Of a DNA stretch of 64,000 bases, positions 9,464 to 21,373 are shown in pieces; positions within the stretch are counted from its first letter, which is position 1; every line of letters begins with the position of its first letter. Below the pieces are notes generated by a model, which was not told the origin of the DNA, did no database searches, and saw nothing but the letters and a program-made list of their open reading frames with translations. A program made the translations under genes and the position numbers. Source of the DNA: Blastocladiella emersonii ATCC 22665 (Eukaryota > Blastocladiomycota > Blastocladiomycetes > Blastocladiales > Blastocladiaceae); NCBI GenBank assembly GCA_025594325.1, contig JANHCV010000006.1, positions 1,178,001 to 1,242,000 on the forward strand. Reading direction: 5' to 3'.

Positions 9464-9802
9464 GGTGGTCAGGTTGCAAGAAGTCGGGTTTCGGGGCAGG
9501 TTACATGAGCCGGTTCGTTGGCGGCGAGGGAAGGAAGAGAAGGGATCGCCGGCGGTGCGAGACAAGCGAGACACTTCGGGCCGGCTGACGGGCGTGGCAG
9601 GGCATCACGTTTCGGCGCGAGACGCGTCGCACCACGCGTTCGCTCGCTCGCTTCTTCCCCCGCCCTTGTCATCGTGCAACCTGCTTCTGCAACCGCACCG
9701 AGTCCCGGCACGCCGCCGACGGGAACCCTACGCATCGACCCCTGCTTGCCATCGAGTGCACCCCCGACGGAGCTGCCCGAGCAAGGCCCGCCGACCGCCA
9801 CC
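9464..9802. other. Divergent promoter region between MTG1 and AP-2 alpha
   Basis: This 339-bp interval separates the start codons of two divergently transcribed genes. I see no gene and no clear TATA box. Both promoters must lie here. Confidence 0.5.
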
Positions 9803-12800
9803 ATGAGCAAAAACACGATCGCCTCGGCCGACATGAAGGGATTGCACACCTTCATCTCGGACATTCGCGCCTGTACGCGCTCTTGCTCGCTGATGATGTG
9901 AAAGTGGAGCCGCCGACGCGCGCTGACGGACGGACGTCGTGTGACTAGGCCGCTCGCGCGACGCCGAGGAGAAGCGCATCAATAAGGAGCTCGGCCACAT
10001 CCGCCAAAAGTTCAAGGGTACGCTCTACCCACCTCCGCACTCGCCACCGCCCAACCTAACCGCGCTCCCGACGTCCAGAGGGCGGCATGTCCGGCTACGA
10101 GCGCAAAAAGTACGTGTGCAAGCTCGTGTACATGTACATTCTCGGGTACCGCATCGACTTCGGACACGTCGAGGCGGCGAACCTGCTGGCGAGCCCAAAG
10201 TACAAGGAGAAGCAGATCGGGTACCTGGCCGTGACGCTGCTGTTCAACGAGAACAGCGACGCGGTGCACCTGGTCGTCAACTCGTTCAAAAAGGACCTGG
10301 ACGCCGACTCGGACGTGGTCAACTGCCTCGTCCTCAACGCCATTGCCAACATTGGCGGCACCCAGCTCGCCGAGACGCTCGGGCCCGACGTGGTCAAGAA
10401 GCTGACGAGCCCCGCTGGCTCGCCCTTCATCAAGAAGAAGGCCGCACTGTGCCTGCTCAAGCTGTACCGCAAGCACCCGTCGACGTTCGTCCCCTCGGAA
10501 TGGGCCGAGCGCGCCGTGGCGCTGCTGACGCACCACGACCTCGGCGTCGTGACGTCGGCGGCGTCGCTGCTCAACCACGTCGTCGCCGAGAACCCGTCGG
10601 CGTGGATCATGGCGCTGCCCAAGACGCTGGACCGGCTGCACCAGATCGTGGTGCAGCGGGCGTACGCGGCGACGGACCTGTACTACAAGATCCCGGTCCC
10701 ATGGCTGCAGATCAAGCTGCTGCGTCTGCTGCAGAACTACGAGCCGCCGCACGCGCCGAGCGAGCGGTCGACGGCGCTCGCGGTGCTGCACGCGATCCTG
10801 GCCGCGACCCAGGACCAGCCCAAGCACCAGCAGCAGCTCAACGCCCTCAACGCCGTCTTCTTCGAGGCCGTGCGCCTGATCCTGCACTGGCAGCTCGAGC
10901 CCCAGCACAACGCGCCGCTCGTCGCCGAGGTCGCCAAGATGCTGGCCCGGTTCATGGGCGCCAAGGACTCGAACGCTCGGTACCTCGCGCTCGAGGTGTA
11001 CGCCATGATGCTCAACGCGGGCGTCCCGATCCCGGGCCTGCACGCGCTCGAGGGCACCATCGTCGCCGCGTGCCGCGACCGCGACAACTCGGTGCGCCAG
11101 CAGGCCCTCGACGTGCTGTACCGCATGGCCGACGCGACCACGGGGCCCGGCATCGTGACAGAGCTGCTGCGGCTGCTGGGCACGACTGAGGCGTCGACGA
11201 AAGAGGTGCTGGTGCTGCGCATCGCGATCCTGGCCGAGAAGTTTGCGCCGTCGTTCGAGTGGTACTTCCACACGCTGTGCGAGGTGCTGCTCAAGGCACC
11301 CGAGTTCACGTCCGACGACGTGTGGCACCGCATCGTGCAGCGGTTTTCGGCGCTCCCCGCCGACAACGCCACCGCCGACATGCTGCGCATGCTGTACGAG
11401 CAGGTCCGGCTGCCGAGCTGCCCCGAGAAGCTCCTGTGCCTGACCATGTACCTGCTGGGCGAGCGCGCCGACGCGCTGTGCCCCGACGACTCGGCAAACG
11501 CGGTTCCTCCGACCGATATCTTCCACGCGCTCTACTACCACTACACGTACCTGGCGCCCGCCGCCAAGGCGCAGGCGCTCACGACGTTTGTCAAGCTCGT
11601 CAACCTGTTCCCGGAAATCAAGCCGCTCGTCGCGCAGGTCCTCTCCGAGCACGCTAACGACCTCGACCTCGAGCTCCAGGAGCGCGCGTGCGAGTACCTT
11701 GCCCTCCTCCGTGCACCCGATCACGTCCTCATCGCCATCTGCGAGCAGATGCCCGCGTACACGGACCGCCAGTCCGCGCTCGAGTCGCGGCTCGCCGAGA
11801 AGGAGGCCAAGAAGAAGGCCGGCGCCGCGGGGTCCACGACGACCGCGCCCCCGTCGCCGACCCACGCCGAGGCCAGCGGCCCGCCGCAGCTCCTCATGGA
11901 CACGATGGGGCAGAGCGCCAAGGCGACGATTCCGCGCGGTGGTGGTGGTGCGAGTCCGTACAGCGCGGGTAGCGGCGGCAGCGGTGGCGGGATCATGGAC
12001 GACCTCCTCGGCATGTCCGCGTCGCCCGGCTACGCGCCCGTGCCCGTCTCCCCGACGCCCGCTGCGCCCGCGGCGAACGCGGCCGAGGCGCAGCAACGCC
12101 TGTTCGCGCGCTTCTTCCACGCGCGCGAGGGCGTCGTGTACCAGGACGCGACGATCCAGATCGGCGCCGTGGTCGACGTCGGTCCCCACCTCGGCCCGGG
12201 CGTGGCCAACGTGGTGCTGTACCTCGGGAACAAGACGGGCGTAGCGCTCGACGCCGTCCAAGTCGACGTGGCGAGCTGCCCCGAAGTCAGCGTGCAGGTG
12301 AGCGACGCGCCGCGGTCGATTGCGCCCGGCACGCAGGAGCGCGTCGGCATCGCGTGCGCGTTCCGCGGCGGCGCGCCGTCGGGCCCCGTGCAGGCGCGCG
12401 TCCGGTTCGCGGCACCCGTCGCGACGCCGACCGAGCTCGTGTTCCGCCTCCCCGCGCTCCTCACGTACTTCTGCGACCCGATCGTCGCCACCGCCGACCA
12501 GTGGGCCGCGCAGTGGGCGAGGCTCGCGGCGGTCGCGCCCGACACGCCCGTCGTGCTGCGGCCCGCGGGCGTAGGCGCGCGGGTCCACCTCGCGTGGCTC
12601 CGCCAGACGCTCGAGGGGATGCGGTGGCAGGCGATCGAGGACCCCGCCGACCCGCGCGTCCTGCGCGCGTGCGCGAAGCTGGTCCTCCCGCCCGAGGCCG
12701 TGGCGGCGGGCGGCGGCGGCGGGCAGTTCTGTCTCCTCGAGGTCCGGTGCAGCGATACCTTCGCCGAGTGCCAGGTCACGGTCCGGTCCGCGCCCACGGC

Positions 12801-12915
12801 CAAGGCCAGCGCCGCGGTCAAGGAGGCGGTCGGGTACCTCGTCACGGTGTCGATGCCCGCCGTTGCCCCGGCCGCGGCTGCCGCGGCGGTGGCGCCGAAT
12901 CCGTTTGGGCTTTGA
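9803..12915 (+). CDS. APL3: AP-2 complex subunit alpha (alpha-adaptin)
   Basis: Large subunit of the clathrin adaptor that selects cargo at the plasma membrane and binds PI(4,5)P2. Model join(9803..9872, 9949..10017, 10079..12915) gives 991 residues. The two short introns (76 and 61 nt, both GTACGC...AG) restore the conserved N terminus: KGLHTFISDIRAC, then EEKRINKELGHIRQKFK, then YERKKYVCKLVYMYILG and IDFGHVEAANLL. The armadillo-like trunk runs to ~600, a Gly/Ser/Ala-rich hinge to ~700 and the ear (appendage) from ~705. The last residues are PNPFGL, so the protein ends in an NPF tripeptide, the ligand of EH domains; this is not the usual end of an alpha ear. Third codon positions are almost all G or C, suggesting strong expression. 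Confidence 0.95.
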
Positions 12916-13129
12916 GAGGACGTCGTTGAAGACTTGCAATACATGGGTTTCCGTTTCCACAGCGACGAAAGAGTAGAGGAGGGTGGCGGAGCGCCGTGAC
13001 CGAGCCGACGGCGACGCGTCGTTCAAGTCTCTCGGCCGCCCAACTCTCCCGCCACACCCACAACATCACGACGTAACAACGAAGCTACTCCCCGCAACGC
13101 AACGCACCGACCTCCCGCACGACGATACG

Positions 13130-13931
13130 ATGATGGACTTCCTGTTCGGGCAGCGCAAGACGCCGGCCGAGATGCTGCGTCAGCACCAGCGGGCGCTGCA
13201 GCGGGCGATGCGCGACCTGGACCGCGAGCGGATGAAACTCGAGCAGCAGGAGAAGAAGCTCGTTGCCGACATCAAGAAGACGGCGCGGGCCGGGCAGATG
13301 GGCGCGTGCAAGGTCATGGCCAAGGACCTGGTGCGGACGCGGCGCTACGTGCAGAAGTTCTACAACATGCGCACGCAGCTGCAGGCGGTCTCTCTGCGGA
13401 TCCAGACGCTGCAGAGCAACACGGCCATGGCCGAGGCGATGCGCGGCGTCACCAAGGCGATGCGCGGCATGAACCGGCAGATCAACCTGCCGCAGATCAC
13501 CAAGATCATGATGGAGTTCGAGAAGGAGGCCGAGATGATGGACATGAAGGAGGAGATGATGAACGACGCCATCGACGACGTCATGGAGGACGCCGACGAC
13601 GAGGAGGAGGAGGAGGAGATCGTCATGAAGGTGCTCGACGAGATTGGCATCGACCTCGACCAGAAGGTACTCGCTCCAGCGGCTGCCGTTCCGTGCGCGA
13701 CACGACTGACCCGCCCCGCCCCGTGACTAGTTTGCCGAGGCGCCCAAGACGTCGCTCGGCGCCGCGTCCAAGGTGTCGGCGCCAGCAGGCCGTGTCGCGC
13801 TCGCCGAGGGTGCCGGCGGCGCGTCCTCGTCCTCAGGCGGCGGCGGTGGTGCCGGCGGGAGCAGCGGCGGGGCCATGGACGACGACGCGGCCCTGCAGGC
13901 GCGCCTCGAGCAGCTCCGGCGAGGCGACTGA
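13130..13931 (+). CDS. VPS2: ESCRT-III subunit VPS2 (CHMP2A-like)
   Basis: Snf7-domain protein that co-polymerises with VPS24 and recruits the VPS4 ATPase during multivesicular-body formation and membrane scission. Model join(13130..13666, 13731..13931), 245 residues; the 64-nt phase-0 intron starts GTACTC and ends GTGACTAG. The first half is the basic four-helix core beginning MMDFLFGQRKTPAEMLRQHQ, with KKTARAGQMGACKVMAKDLVR. A very acidic helix follows (near 160-170), then VLDEIGIDLDQK. The second exon encodes a Gly/Ser-rich linker and ends in LQARLEQLRR, an MIT-interacting MIM1 motif as expected for CHMP2. Two ATGs in tandem open the gene (13130 and 13133); either may be used. Confidence 0.93.
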
Positions 13932-14411
13932 GCCTCCTCCCCTCCCGCTCCTCGTGTGATAACGCTGCGTAATACAATTTTCGCAAAGGACTTTTACCGC
14001 CGCGGCGCGAGAGCGAGCACGCAAGGCGCGCGCCCAAGTTCGCGACGGGGCGGCGCCGCGCCCGGTATCCGCGCCGTCGGGTCGCCCTGCGCCGCCCCGC
14101 CGCGTCACGGTCACGGCGCGCCCGACGCCGCGGACCCCGACGCGCCCGCAGATGCCACGCGCGGGAGACGCGCCGCGCGAAGTCTTGAAAGCTGGCGCGG
14201 CCCGTCTCCCTCTTGAGCTCTCCCACCTTTCACGTACGGAAACGCCATGGGAAACCCGCGCCGCTGGCCCGCCCCGCCCACCGACACCAAGAAGCGCCGC
14301 GCCCAGCGCGAGCAGGAGCGCAAGACCCGCCAGCGCGCCAACCGCCGCGAGGGGTCCTCGCTCTCGGCCTCGCCCGCATCATCATCGCCGACCACCGAAC
14401 ACGACGATACC
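13932..14411 (+). other. Upstream region of the cobalamin-dependent methionine synthase gene
   Basis: This 480-bp gap has no recognisable TATA box. An in-frame ATG at 14247 opens 55 extra codons before the chosen start at 14412. They encode a very basic Arg/Lys/Gln-rich stretch and a Ser-rich stretch that match nothing in methionine synthases. I read them as 5' leader, but translation from 14247 would give a basic N-terminal extension. Confidence 0.45.
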
Positions 14412-17034
14412 ATGGCATCGAATGGAACTGCTGCGGCACCAGAATCTATCGCCGACTATGCGACGCACCCAGTCGGCGGTACGCTCCCCCACAAGCTCAG
14501 GGACCACCGCCGATGGAGACTGACGCGCACGCACACGTCTAGACGTCGAGGCGTACCTCGCCGACGCGCTGCGCAAGCGCATCCTGTTCCTCGACGGGGC
14601 CATGGGCACCGAGGTGCAGAAGCTCAAGCTGACCGAGTCGCACTTCCGCGGCACGCGGTTCACGGCGCACCCGAAGGACCTGCTCGGCAACAACGACGTG
14701 CTGGTGCTGACGCTGCCCGACGCCATCTACACGATCCACAAAAACTACCTGCTGGCCGGCTCCGACATGGTCGAGACCAACACCTTCTCGGGCACGTCCA
14801 TCGCGCAGGAGGACTACCTGCTGCAGGACCTGGCCTACGAGATCAACTACGAGGCGGCGCGCCTCGCCAAGCGCGCGGCGCTCGAGGTCACCGCGCTCGA
14901 GCCGCACAAGCCGCGGTTCGTGTGCGGCGCCATCGGGCCGACCAACCGCACCCTGTCCATCTCGCCGTCGGTCGAGAACCCGGCGTTCCGCAACGTGACC
15001 TTCGACCAGCTCGTCGCCGCGTACAAGGAGCAGTGCCGCGGCCTGCTCGACGGCGGCGCCGACATTTTGCTCGTCGAGACCATCTTCGACACGCTCAACG
15101 CCAAGGCCGCGCTGTACGCCATCGACGAGCTCGTGGTCCTCGACGGGTTCCGCCGCACGCCGGTCCTCATCTCGGGCACCATCGTCGACCAGTCGGGCCG
15201 CACGCTGTCGGGGCAGACGGGCGAGGCCTTCCTCGTCTCGACGCACCACGCCGACCCGCTCGCCGTCGGCCTCAACTGCGCGCTCGGCGCCGACCAGATG
15301 CGCCCCTTCATCGAGGCCATCAGCAACTTCACCCCACACTACACTATCTGCTACCCGAACGCGGGCCTGCCCAACACCTTCGGCGAGTACGACGAGACCC
15401 CCGAGGTCATGGCGAAAAACGTCGAGCCGTTCGCCCAGGCCGGCTTCCTCAACATCGTCGGTGGGTGCTGCGGCACCACGCCCGCGCACATTGCCGCGCT
15501 CGTCAAGCAGCTCGGCAAGTACCCGCCGCGCAAGCCGCCCAAGAGCGTCTTCGACGCCAAGCTCGTGCTGAGCGGGCTCGAGCCGCTCGCCGTCGACGAG
15601 CTCACCAACTTCGTGAACATTGGCGAGCGGTGCAACGTGGCCGGGTCGCGCCAGTTCGCGCGGCTGATCGCCGAGGACAAGTACGAGGACGCGCTGGCGA
15701 TCGCGCGCACGCAGGTCGAGAACGGCGCGCAGATCATCGACATCAACATGGACGACGGCCTGCTCGACGGCGTCGCCGCAATGACGCGGTTCGTCAACCT
15801 GCTGTCGACCGAGCCCGATGTCGCGCGCGTCCCGCTCATGATCGACAGCTCCAACTTCGACGTGCTGCTCGCCGGGCTCAAGTGCACGCAGGGCAAGTGC
15901 ATCGTCAACTCGATCTCGCTCAAGGAGGGCGAGGAAGAGTTCCTGCACAAGGCGCGCATCATCAAGCGGTTCGGCGCGGCCGTCGTCGTCATGGCGTTCG
16001 ACGAGGAGGGCCAGGCCGCCGAGGCCGACCACAAGTTCGCCATCTGCCAGCGGTCGTACCGCCTGCTCGTCGACCGCGTCGGGTTTAACCCGCAGGACAT
16101 CATCTTCGACCCCAACATCCTGACCATCTGCACGGGCATGGACGAGCACAACAACTACGCCGTCGAGTTCATCAACGCGGTCGCGCGCATCAAGAAGGAG
16201 CTCCCCGGCGCCAAGGTCTCGGGCGGCGTCTCCAACATCTCCTTCTCGTTCCGCGGCAAGGAGGCCCTGCGCCAGGCCATGCACGCCGTGTTCCTGTACC
16301 ACGCGATCAAGGCTGGGCTCGACATGGGCATCGTCAACGCCGGGTTCCTCACCGTCTACTCGGAGGTGCCCGCCGACCTCCTCGCCCTGTGCGAGGCCGC
16401 CGTCTGGAACACGGCGCCCGACACCACCGAGAAGCTGCTCGAGTACGCGGAGCGGCACGGTAAGGGCAAGACGGGTGGGAAGGCGGCCGAGGCCGACGCC
16501 GAGGCGTGGCGCGCGGAACCCGTCGAGTCGCGGCTGTCGCACGCGCTCGTCAAGGGGATCACCAAGTTCATCGACGACGACGTCGAGGAGGCCCGCAAGC
16601 AGTACGCGCGCCCGCTGCACATCATCGAGGGCCCGCTCATGGCCGGCATGTCGATTGTCGGCGAGCTGTTCGGCAGCGGCAAAATGTTCCTCCCGCAGGT
16701 CATCAAGTCGGCGCGCGTCATGAAGCGCGCCGTCGCGTACCTGATCCCGTTCATGGAGGAGGAGCGGCTCGCGGCGCTCGCCGCCGCCAAGGCCAACGGG
16801 ACCACGGCCGAGGACGAGGTCGAGGACCCCGACGCCGCATACAACGGCACCGTCATCATGGCGACCGTCAAGGGCGACGTGCACGATATCGGCAAGAACA
16901 TTGTCGCGGTCGTGCTCGGGTGCAACAACTACAAGGTGATTGATCTCGGCGTCATGGTGCCCTGCGAGAAGATCCTCGACGCGGCGATCCAGCACCGCGC
17001 CCACATCATCGGGCTGTCGGGGCTCATCACGCCG

Positions 17035-17067
<33 letters not shown>

Positions 17068-18312
17068 CTGCAGCGCCGCAACATGGCCGTCCCGCTCCTG
17101 ATCGGCGGCGCCACCACGTCGCGCATGCACACGGCCGTCAAGATCGCGCCGCGGTACCGGCACCCGGTCGTGCACGTGCTCGACGCGTCCAAGTCGGTGG
17201 TCGTGGTCAGCTCGCTGCTCGACGAGAAGCTGCGCGACGACTTCATCGACTCGATCGACGAGGAGTACGAGGAGCTGCGCGAGGACCACTACGACTCGCT
17301 CAAGGACAAGCAGTACGCGCCGCTTGCAACCGCGCGCGCCCAGGCGTTCCGCATCGACTGGTTCGCCAACCCGCCGCCGCCGCGCCCGCACGTGCTCTGC
17401 GTCAAGGTCGACCCGGACTACGACCTCGACCAGGTGCTCGGCAAGATCGACTGGAACCCCTTCTTCCAGACGTGGCAGCTGCGCGGCCGGTACCCGAACC
17501 GCGGGTTCCCCAAGATCTTCAACGACGAGCACGTCGGCGCCGAGGCCAAGCGCCTGTACGACGAGGCCCAGGCCATGCTCCGCGATGTCGTCGGCAACCG
17601 CAAGCTGCGCGCCGAGGCCGTGTACGGGTTCTGGCCCGCCAACAGCGTCGGCGACGACATCCACGTGTACGCCGACGAGACCCGGTCCGAGGTCGTCGCC
17701 ACGTTCCACGGGCTCCGCCAGCAGGCCATCAAGGAGGCCGATACCACCATGTGCCTGAGCGATTTCGTGGCGCCGCGCGACTCGGGTATCGCCGACTACA
17801 TTGGCGCGTTTGCCGTCGGCGTGTTCGGCGCCGAGGCGCTGTGCGCGGCGCACGAGGCCGAGCTCGACGACTTCGGGTCCATCATGGTCAAGGCGATCGC
17901 GGACCGGCTCGCCGAGGCCGTCGCCGAGGACCTCCACGCGCGCGTCCGCACCGACCACTGGGGGTACGTGCCCGACGAGCACCTGTCGACCGAGGAGATG
18001 CTCGCCGTCAAGTACCAGGGGATCCGGCCCGCACCGGGCTACCCGAGCCAGCCCGACCACACGGAGAAGATCACCATGTGGAAGCTCATGGGCGTCGCCG
18101 AAAAGTCGGGCATCGAGCTGACCGAGTCGCTCGCCATGACGCCCGCGTCCGCGGTCTCGGGACTCTACTTTGCCCACCCGAAGGCGAGCTACTTTGCTGT
18201 CGGCAAGATCGCCAAGGACCAGGTCGTCGACTACGCGGCGCGGAAGGCGATGCCCGTTGAGGAGATCGAGAAGTGGTTGACGCCGATCCTCAACTACGAT
18301 CTCGACAACTAG
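14412..18312 (+). CDS. metH: Cobalamin-dependent methionine synthase (5-methyltetrahydrofolate-homocysteine methyltransferase)
   Basis: Transfers a methyl group from 5-methyl-THF via protein-bound cobalamin to homocysteine, making methionine. Model join(14412..14478, 14543..18312), 1278 residues; the 64-nt GTACGC...TCTAG intron restores [22 protein letters not shown]. All four modules are present and intact. The homocysteine domain has Zn ligands Cys268 (GLNCALG), Cys331 and Cys332 (GGCCGTT). The folate (pterin-binding) domain covers ~350-620 ([18 protein letters not shown]). The cobalamin domain has DVHDIGKN with His803 as the lower axial ligand, and VIDLGVMVP. The AdoMet reactivation domain includes [12 protein letters not shown] near 1185. 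Length and domain order match animal and bacterial MetH. Most dikaryotic fungi lack this enzyme, so its presence implies use of external vitamin B12. Strong GC3 bias suggests it is well expressed, not a relic. Confidence 0.95.
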
Positions 18313-19680
18313 GCGGTGAGTTTTGATGAGATATTAGAGTAATTAATCGATTTTGTATCACATCCTCGCGCGTAGCTTGAGTGATGGCCGCGAGAGAAAC
18401 CCAGCGAAGTTGCAGGAAACCGAGATCTATTGAACGTGCCCACGAGCTCCACAACCATCATCCATCAGGGCCACCCTCGCCATCGGACTAGAGCCCCACA
18501 CGGCCAGCCTGCTCCGCGGTGCGACGCGATAGTTCCAGAGGGCCGCACTCGCGCGGGCGCCGCGGCAATCTTTTCACGGCGCTCGCGCGAGTGCAGCCCA
18601 TCACCGCGGTGCAGGCGCGTCGGCGGGACCCGAGTCGAGTAGTAATGGAGTAGCGAGACAGGTTGCGCGTGGACGAGATGCAGAATAGCATGAAGGCAGG
18701 CAGACGAGAGCATACAGACTTGGAAGCGGTAATTCAGCTTTGTGTAATCGAGATTGTGTCCTGGAGAAAGCCGTGTTGCATTGAGCTGGCGAAGCCCCCA
18801 CAAAGTGCAGGCTCAGGATGAGCTAAACCTGGTTACGACGCGGGCCCCAACGAGTATCGGACCGCGGTCGCGGTAGCGTTGCCCGCGCGATATCGTCGGG
18901 GCAGCAGGGGTCATCAGCCGCTGAGTAGCTAGAAAAGCGGCCATGACGGGAGGTGCCAACAAAGAGCGAGAGTCGACGATAGCCGTCGGCAACGGTCAAA
19001 AGTGCATGGATCCTTGGTGCCCGTCTCGAAGCAGATCAGCTTGGTCGCGCTGGCTCCAGGCGCGCATGCGTGCGCGAGGCGATGGCGTTGACGGCTTCGT
19101 GTGTGCGAGCACGCAGCCTATAGTTTCATGGGATTACATGCTTGGGTCCATTTTGGTGAAGTGCGAGGGAGAGGAGGCTTTGGGCGGCCGCGCGCCGCGG
19201 TGCCGTGGGCGTGGAAAGTGCTATGAACGTCGCGTGACGCGTTGCTTACCGCGCTCGCGTGGCGCACGCGCGCTGCTCTACGCCCTTCGCTTCACGACCC
19301 CCGAGCTCTTCTCAGCAAATCACCATGGACGACTATATGCAATGAAGGCTGTCGTCGTCAAACTTGCTTTTGTGAAAGTCGTCCGCCGTGCGACGCGAGC
19401 ACTCGGCGGTTCCGCCGAGCTCTGAGAGCGAGAACGCGCCACTGCAGTTGTACGACATGTCGCGACTAGACTAGCTTCTTTGGATCTTGGCGGCAGTGGT
19501 TGTGGAAGCCGCAACGAGTACGAGAACGCGGACAGTGGCGACGGGCCGCATTGTCGCTGAAGTCGCGCCTAAGTACCGGCACCTACTGATCTTCGCTGAG
19601 TGCGAGATGTCCCGCCGGTCTGCCCGGATGTGCGATCGAGAGGCACCCGTGTGAAGTGTTGGGTCCGCTTTTTTAACCCA
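18313..19680. other. Gene-poor interval downstream of metH
   Basis: About 1.4 kb with lower GC than the flanking genes. Short ORFs on both strands overlap each other, lack third-position G/C bias and match no family I know. I see no tRNA or rRNA, no terminal inverted repeats and no reverse-transcriptase or transposase motif. Confidence 0.5.
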
Positions 19681-19681
19681 G

Positions 19682-19843
19682 GATCTGCGCGGCAGCGACG
19701 CGACGGCCATGATGAAGAAGCTGCGCGCCGAGCTCGCCAAGCTCGCCAAGCTCGCCGAGACTGCACCTGAGCTCGGGCTGTCGATTTTGTACTCAGACGT
19801 CGGGCCCAACTGCTGCGCTCCAAACTCGCGGAAAACTTTGTAA
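19682..19843 (+). pseudogene. Exon-like coding fragment with a short helical segment
   Basis: After an acceptor-like TTAACCCAG the frame reads DLRGSDATAMMKKLRAELAK and continues with Ala/Leu/Lys/Glu repeats to a TAA at 19841. Third positions are mostly G or C in the first 80 bases, as in real exons here, and then lose that bias. No upstream exon or full gene can be built around it. I take it as a leftover 3' or internal exon of a lost gene. Identity unknown. Confidence 0.35.
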
Positions 19844-20435
19844 GTCGTGCGATGCCGACTTCATGCACCACGCGGAGTCGCATGTAAGAACTTCCCGTCA
19901 ACACTCGCATGTGAGCTGTGGTGCTTTGCTGCGGCGCCTTGGTCGTTTTGACGGGGGTGACGCTACTTTCGCGTGGCGAGATTGACACGCGCTTCATTCC
20001 TGGAGCTTCGAGTCGTAGTTTGGGCTCTTGGACGAATGTGGAAGGAGAAGAAGCGGGCGGACGCTCTCCCATGCGACGCGACGCACAGCGTTTGAAGACC
20101 ACACCACTCGCGCCTGAACCAACCACCACACTCTCGACCCGCGCGCGCTCCTCTCAACGTGATACTACGATGATCCAATTAGTCTGGCAATACCACGGGT
20201 AAGTTGTTCGCGGCCAGCATCGTGTCACTCGAACATCAGTCTGGCTCCGCGGCACTGAAACTGAACCGCGCCATGCCCTCAAGATAGTTGGACGCGACGC
20301 TCACTGAGATCGGGCAAGCGGGTCGTCAACGCCTCACTTTAGACACGAACATCTCGCATCGCACTGGTGTTTTGTATGGTGCGTCGACGAACAAACTTCC
20401 AAGGAAGGTGGCGACGCTACGCGTTCACTCGCGCC

Positions 20436-20797
20436 TCATTCGGCAGCAGCCGCGGGCGCGGGACCGTCTCCTTGCGACGCTTGCGGCGCGTCGGCCGCGG
20501 GGTCATCCGCGTAAGCTCCGGGCCACGTCACGGAAATACCCGAGGCGCTAGCGGCCAGCGTGATGAGCCCGAGCACAAACGACATCGGTGACGGCGACAG
20601 GAACGGGGTCACGACGGCCATGATGGCCGAGGCGGCGTAGATGGGCAGCACGACGGGACGGGCGGCGACCGGCTCCATCCAGAGAACCGCCTCGCAAAAC
20701 AGCCCGAGCGCCGACGCTGTGAGCGGCGGGAAAAAGTCAGATTCGCGGCTACGGCGGCGAGGATGTGGGCGGCCGAGAGCCACTGCTTCTTATTCAT
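20436..20797 (-). pseudogene. Small multi-pass membrane protein gene with an apparent frameshift (copy 2)
   Basis: An ATG at 20797 opens MNKKQWLSAAHILAAVAANL. At a five-base T tract (coding strand; 20731-20735 on the plus strand) the reading frame that continues the hydrophobic pattern is the -1 frame: PPLTASALGLFCEAV, then IYAASAIMAVVTPFL and FVLGLITLAAS, ending in an Ala/Pro/Asp-rich tail. Both halves show coding-type GC3. This gives about 120 residues with three to four predicted membrane helices and a broken frame. A single-base loss in the homopolymer, or a sequencing error there, explains it; no intron with usable splice sites fits. The family is unrecognised. It resembles the fragment at 21374-21894, so the two look like tandem paralogues. 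Confidence 0.45.
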
Positions 20798-21373
20798 AGT
20801 GTCGATGCGTAAAGTTACATGTGTTTTCGAGGCCACAAGGGAGTGTGAGAGGGAGAGGGCGACGGGAGGTCAGAAGCAGCGGACGCGTGCTCGCCCAACG
20901 CGTGGCGCGACGCGTCCAAGGGACTCATCGCTTGCGGATCAGCTCGCGGATCGCTGTTCCGCGCGCGGAACTCGGCCTGATACCATTAATCAATCGTCTC
21001 AGCGAATCGACGTACCAAACTCGATGGCGGCCGCCAAACTCGTTGATGCGACGGTGAGAGGACTCTCTGCTGCAACTCGAGTTCGGGCCGTGCGTTCCCG
21101 TCGGCCATGCGATCGAGGAGGCCGAGAAAGAAGTAGTTGTGGCAACTCCGGAATGGACCTGATGCAGCACATCACCTCGTCACGCGCCAAGTCACTGGGC
21201 GCTCGTGTACGGTTCATGGAGCGCGGCAATCCTGTCGGCAGCATCCTGCGCTGCTTTGCGCTCAAGTATCAGACGGAACTCATCCAGGTTTTGTATTGAG
21301 CACACTTATTGCGGGCGCATCCACGTCGTGACGACGCGCGCTCACTCGGCCTTCGGCTTCTCCGCGTTCAGAA
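20798..21373. other. Interval between the two membrane-protein relics
   Basis: Short coding-like pieces occur on the minus strand, for example LDEFRLILERKAAQDAADRI near 21200-21290 and FFLGLLDRMADGNARPELEL near 21050-21140. They are in different frames and interrupted by stops, so no intact gene can be built. They may be worn exons of the same tandem family. Confidence 0.3.

Noticed and set aside
10012-13026. Minus-strand ORF of about 1000 codons opposite AP-2 alpha
   Set aside because: It is a GC-rich antisense shadow: Arg/Val/His-rich, no domain, and the plus strand encodes a conserved adaptin.
14539-18177. Minus-strand ORF of about 1200 codons opposite metH
   Set aside because: Same artefact of strong GC3 bias. 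No domain or start context, and it mirrors metH codons exactly.
18943-19425. Plus-strand ORF of 160 codons as a gene
   Set aside because: No third-position bias, no domain, and other ORFs of similar length overlap it on both strands.
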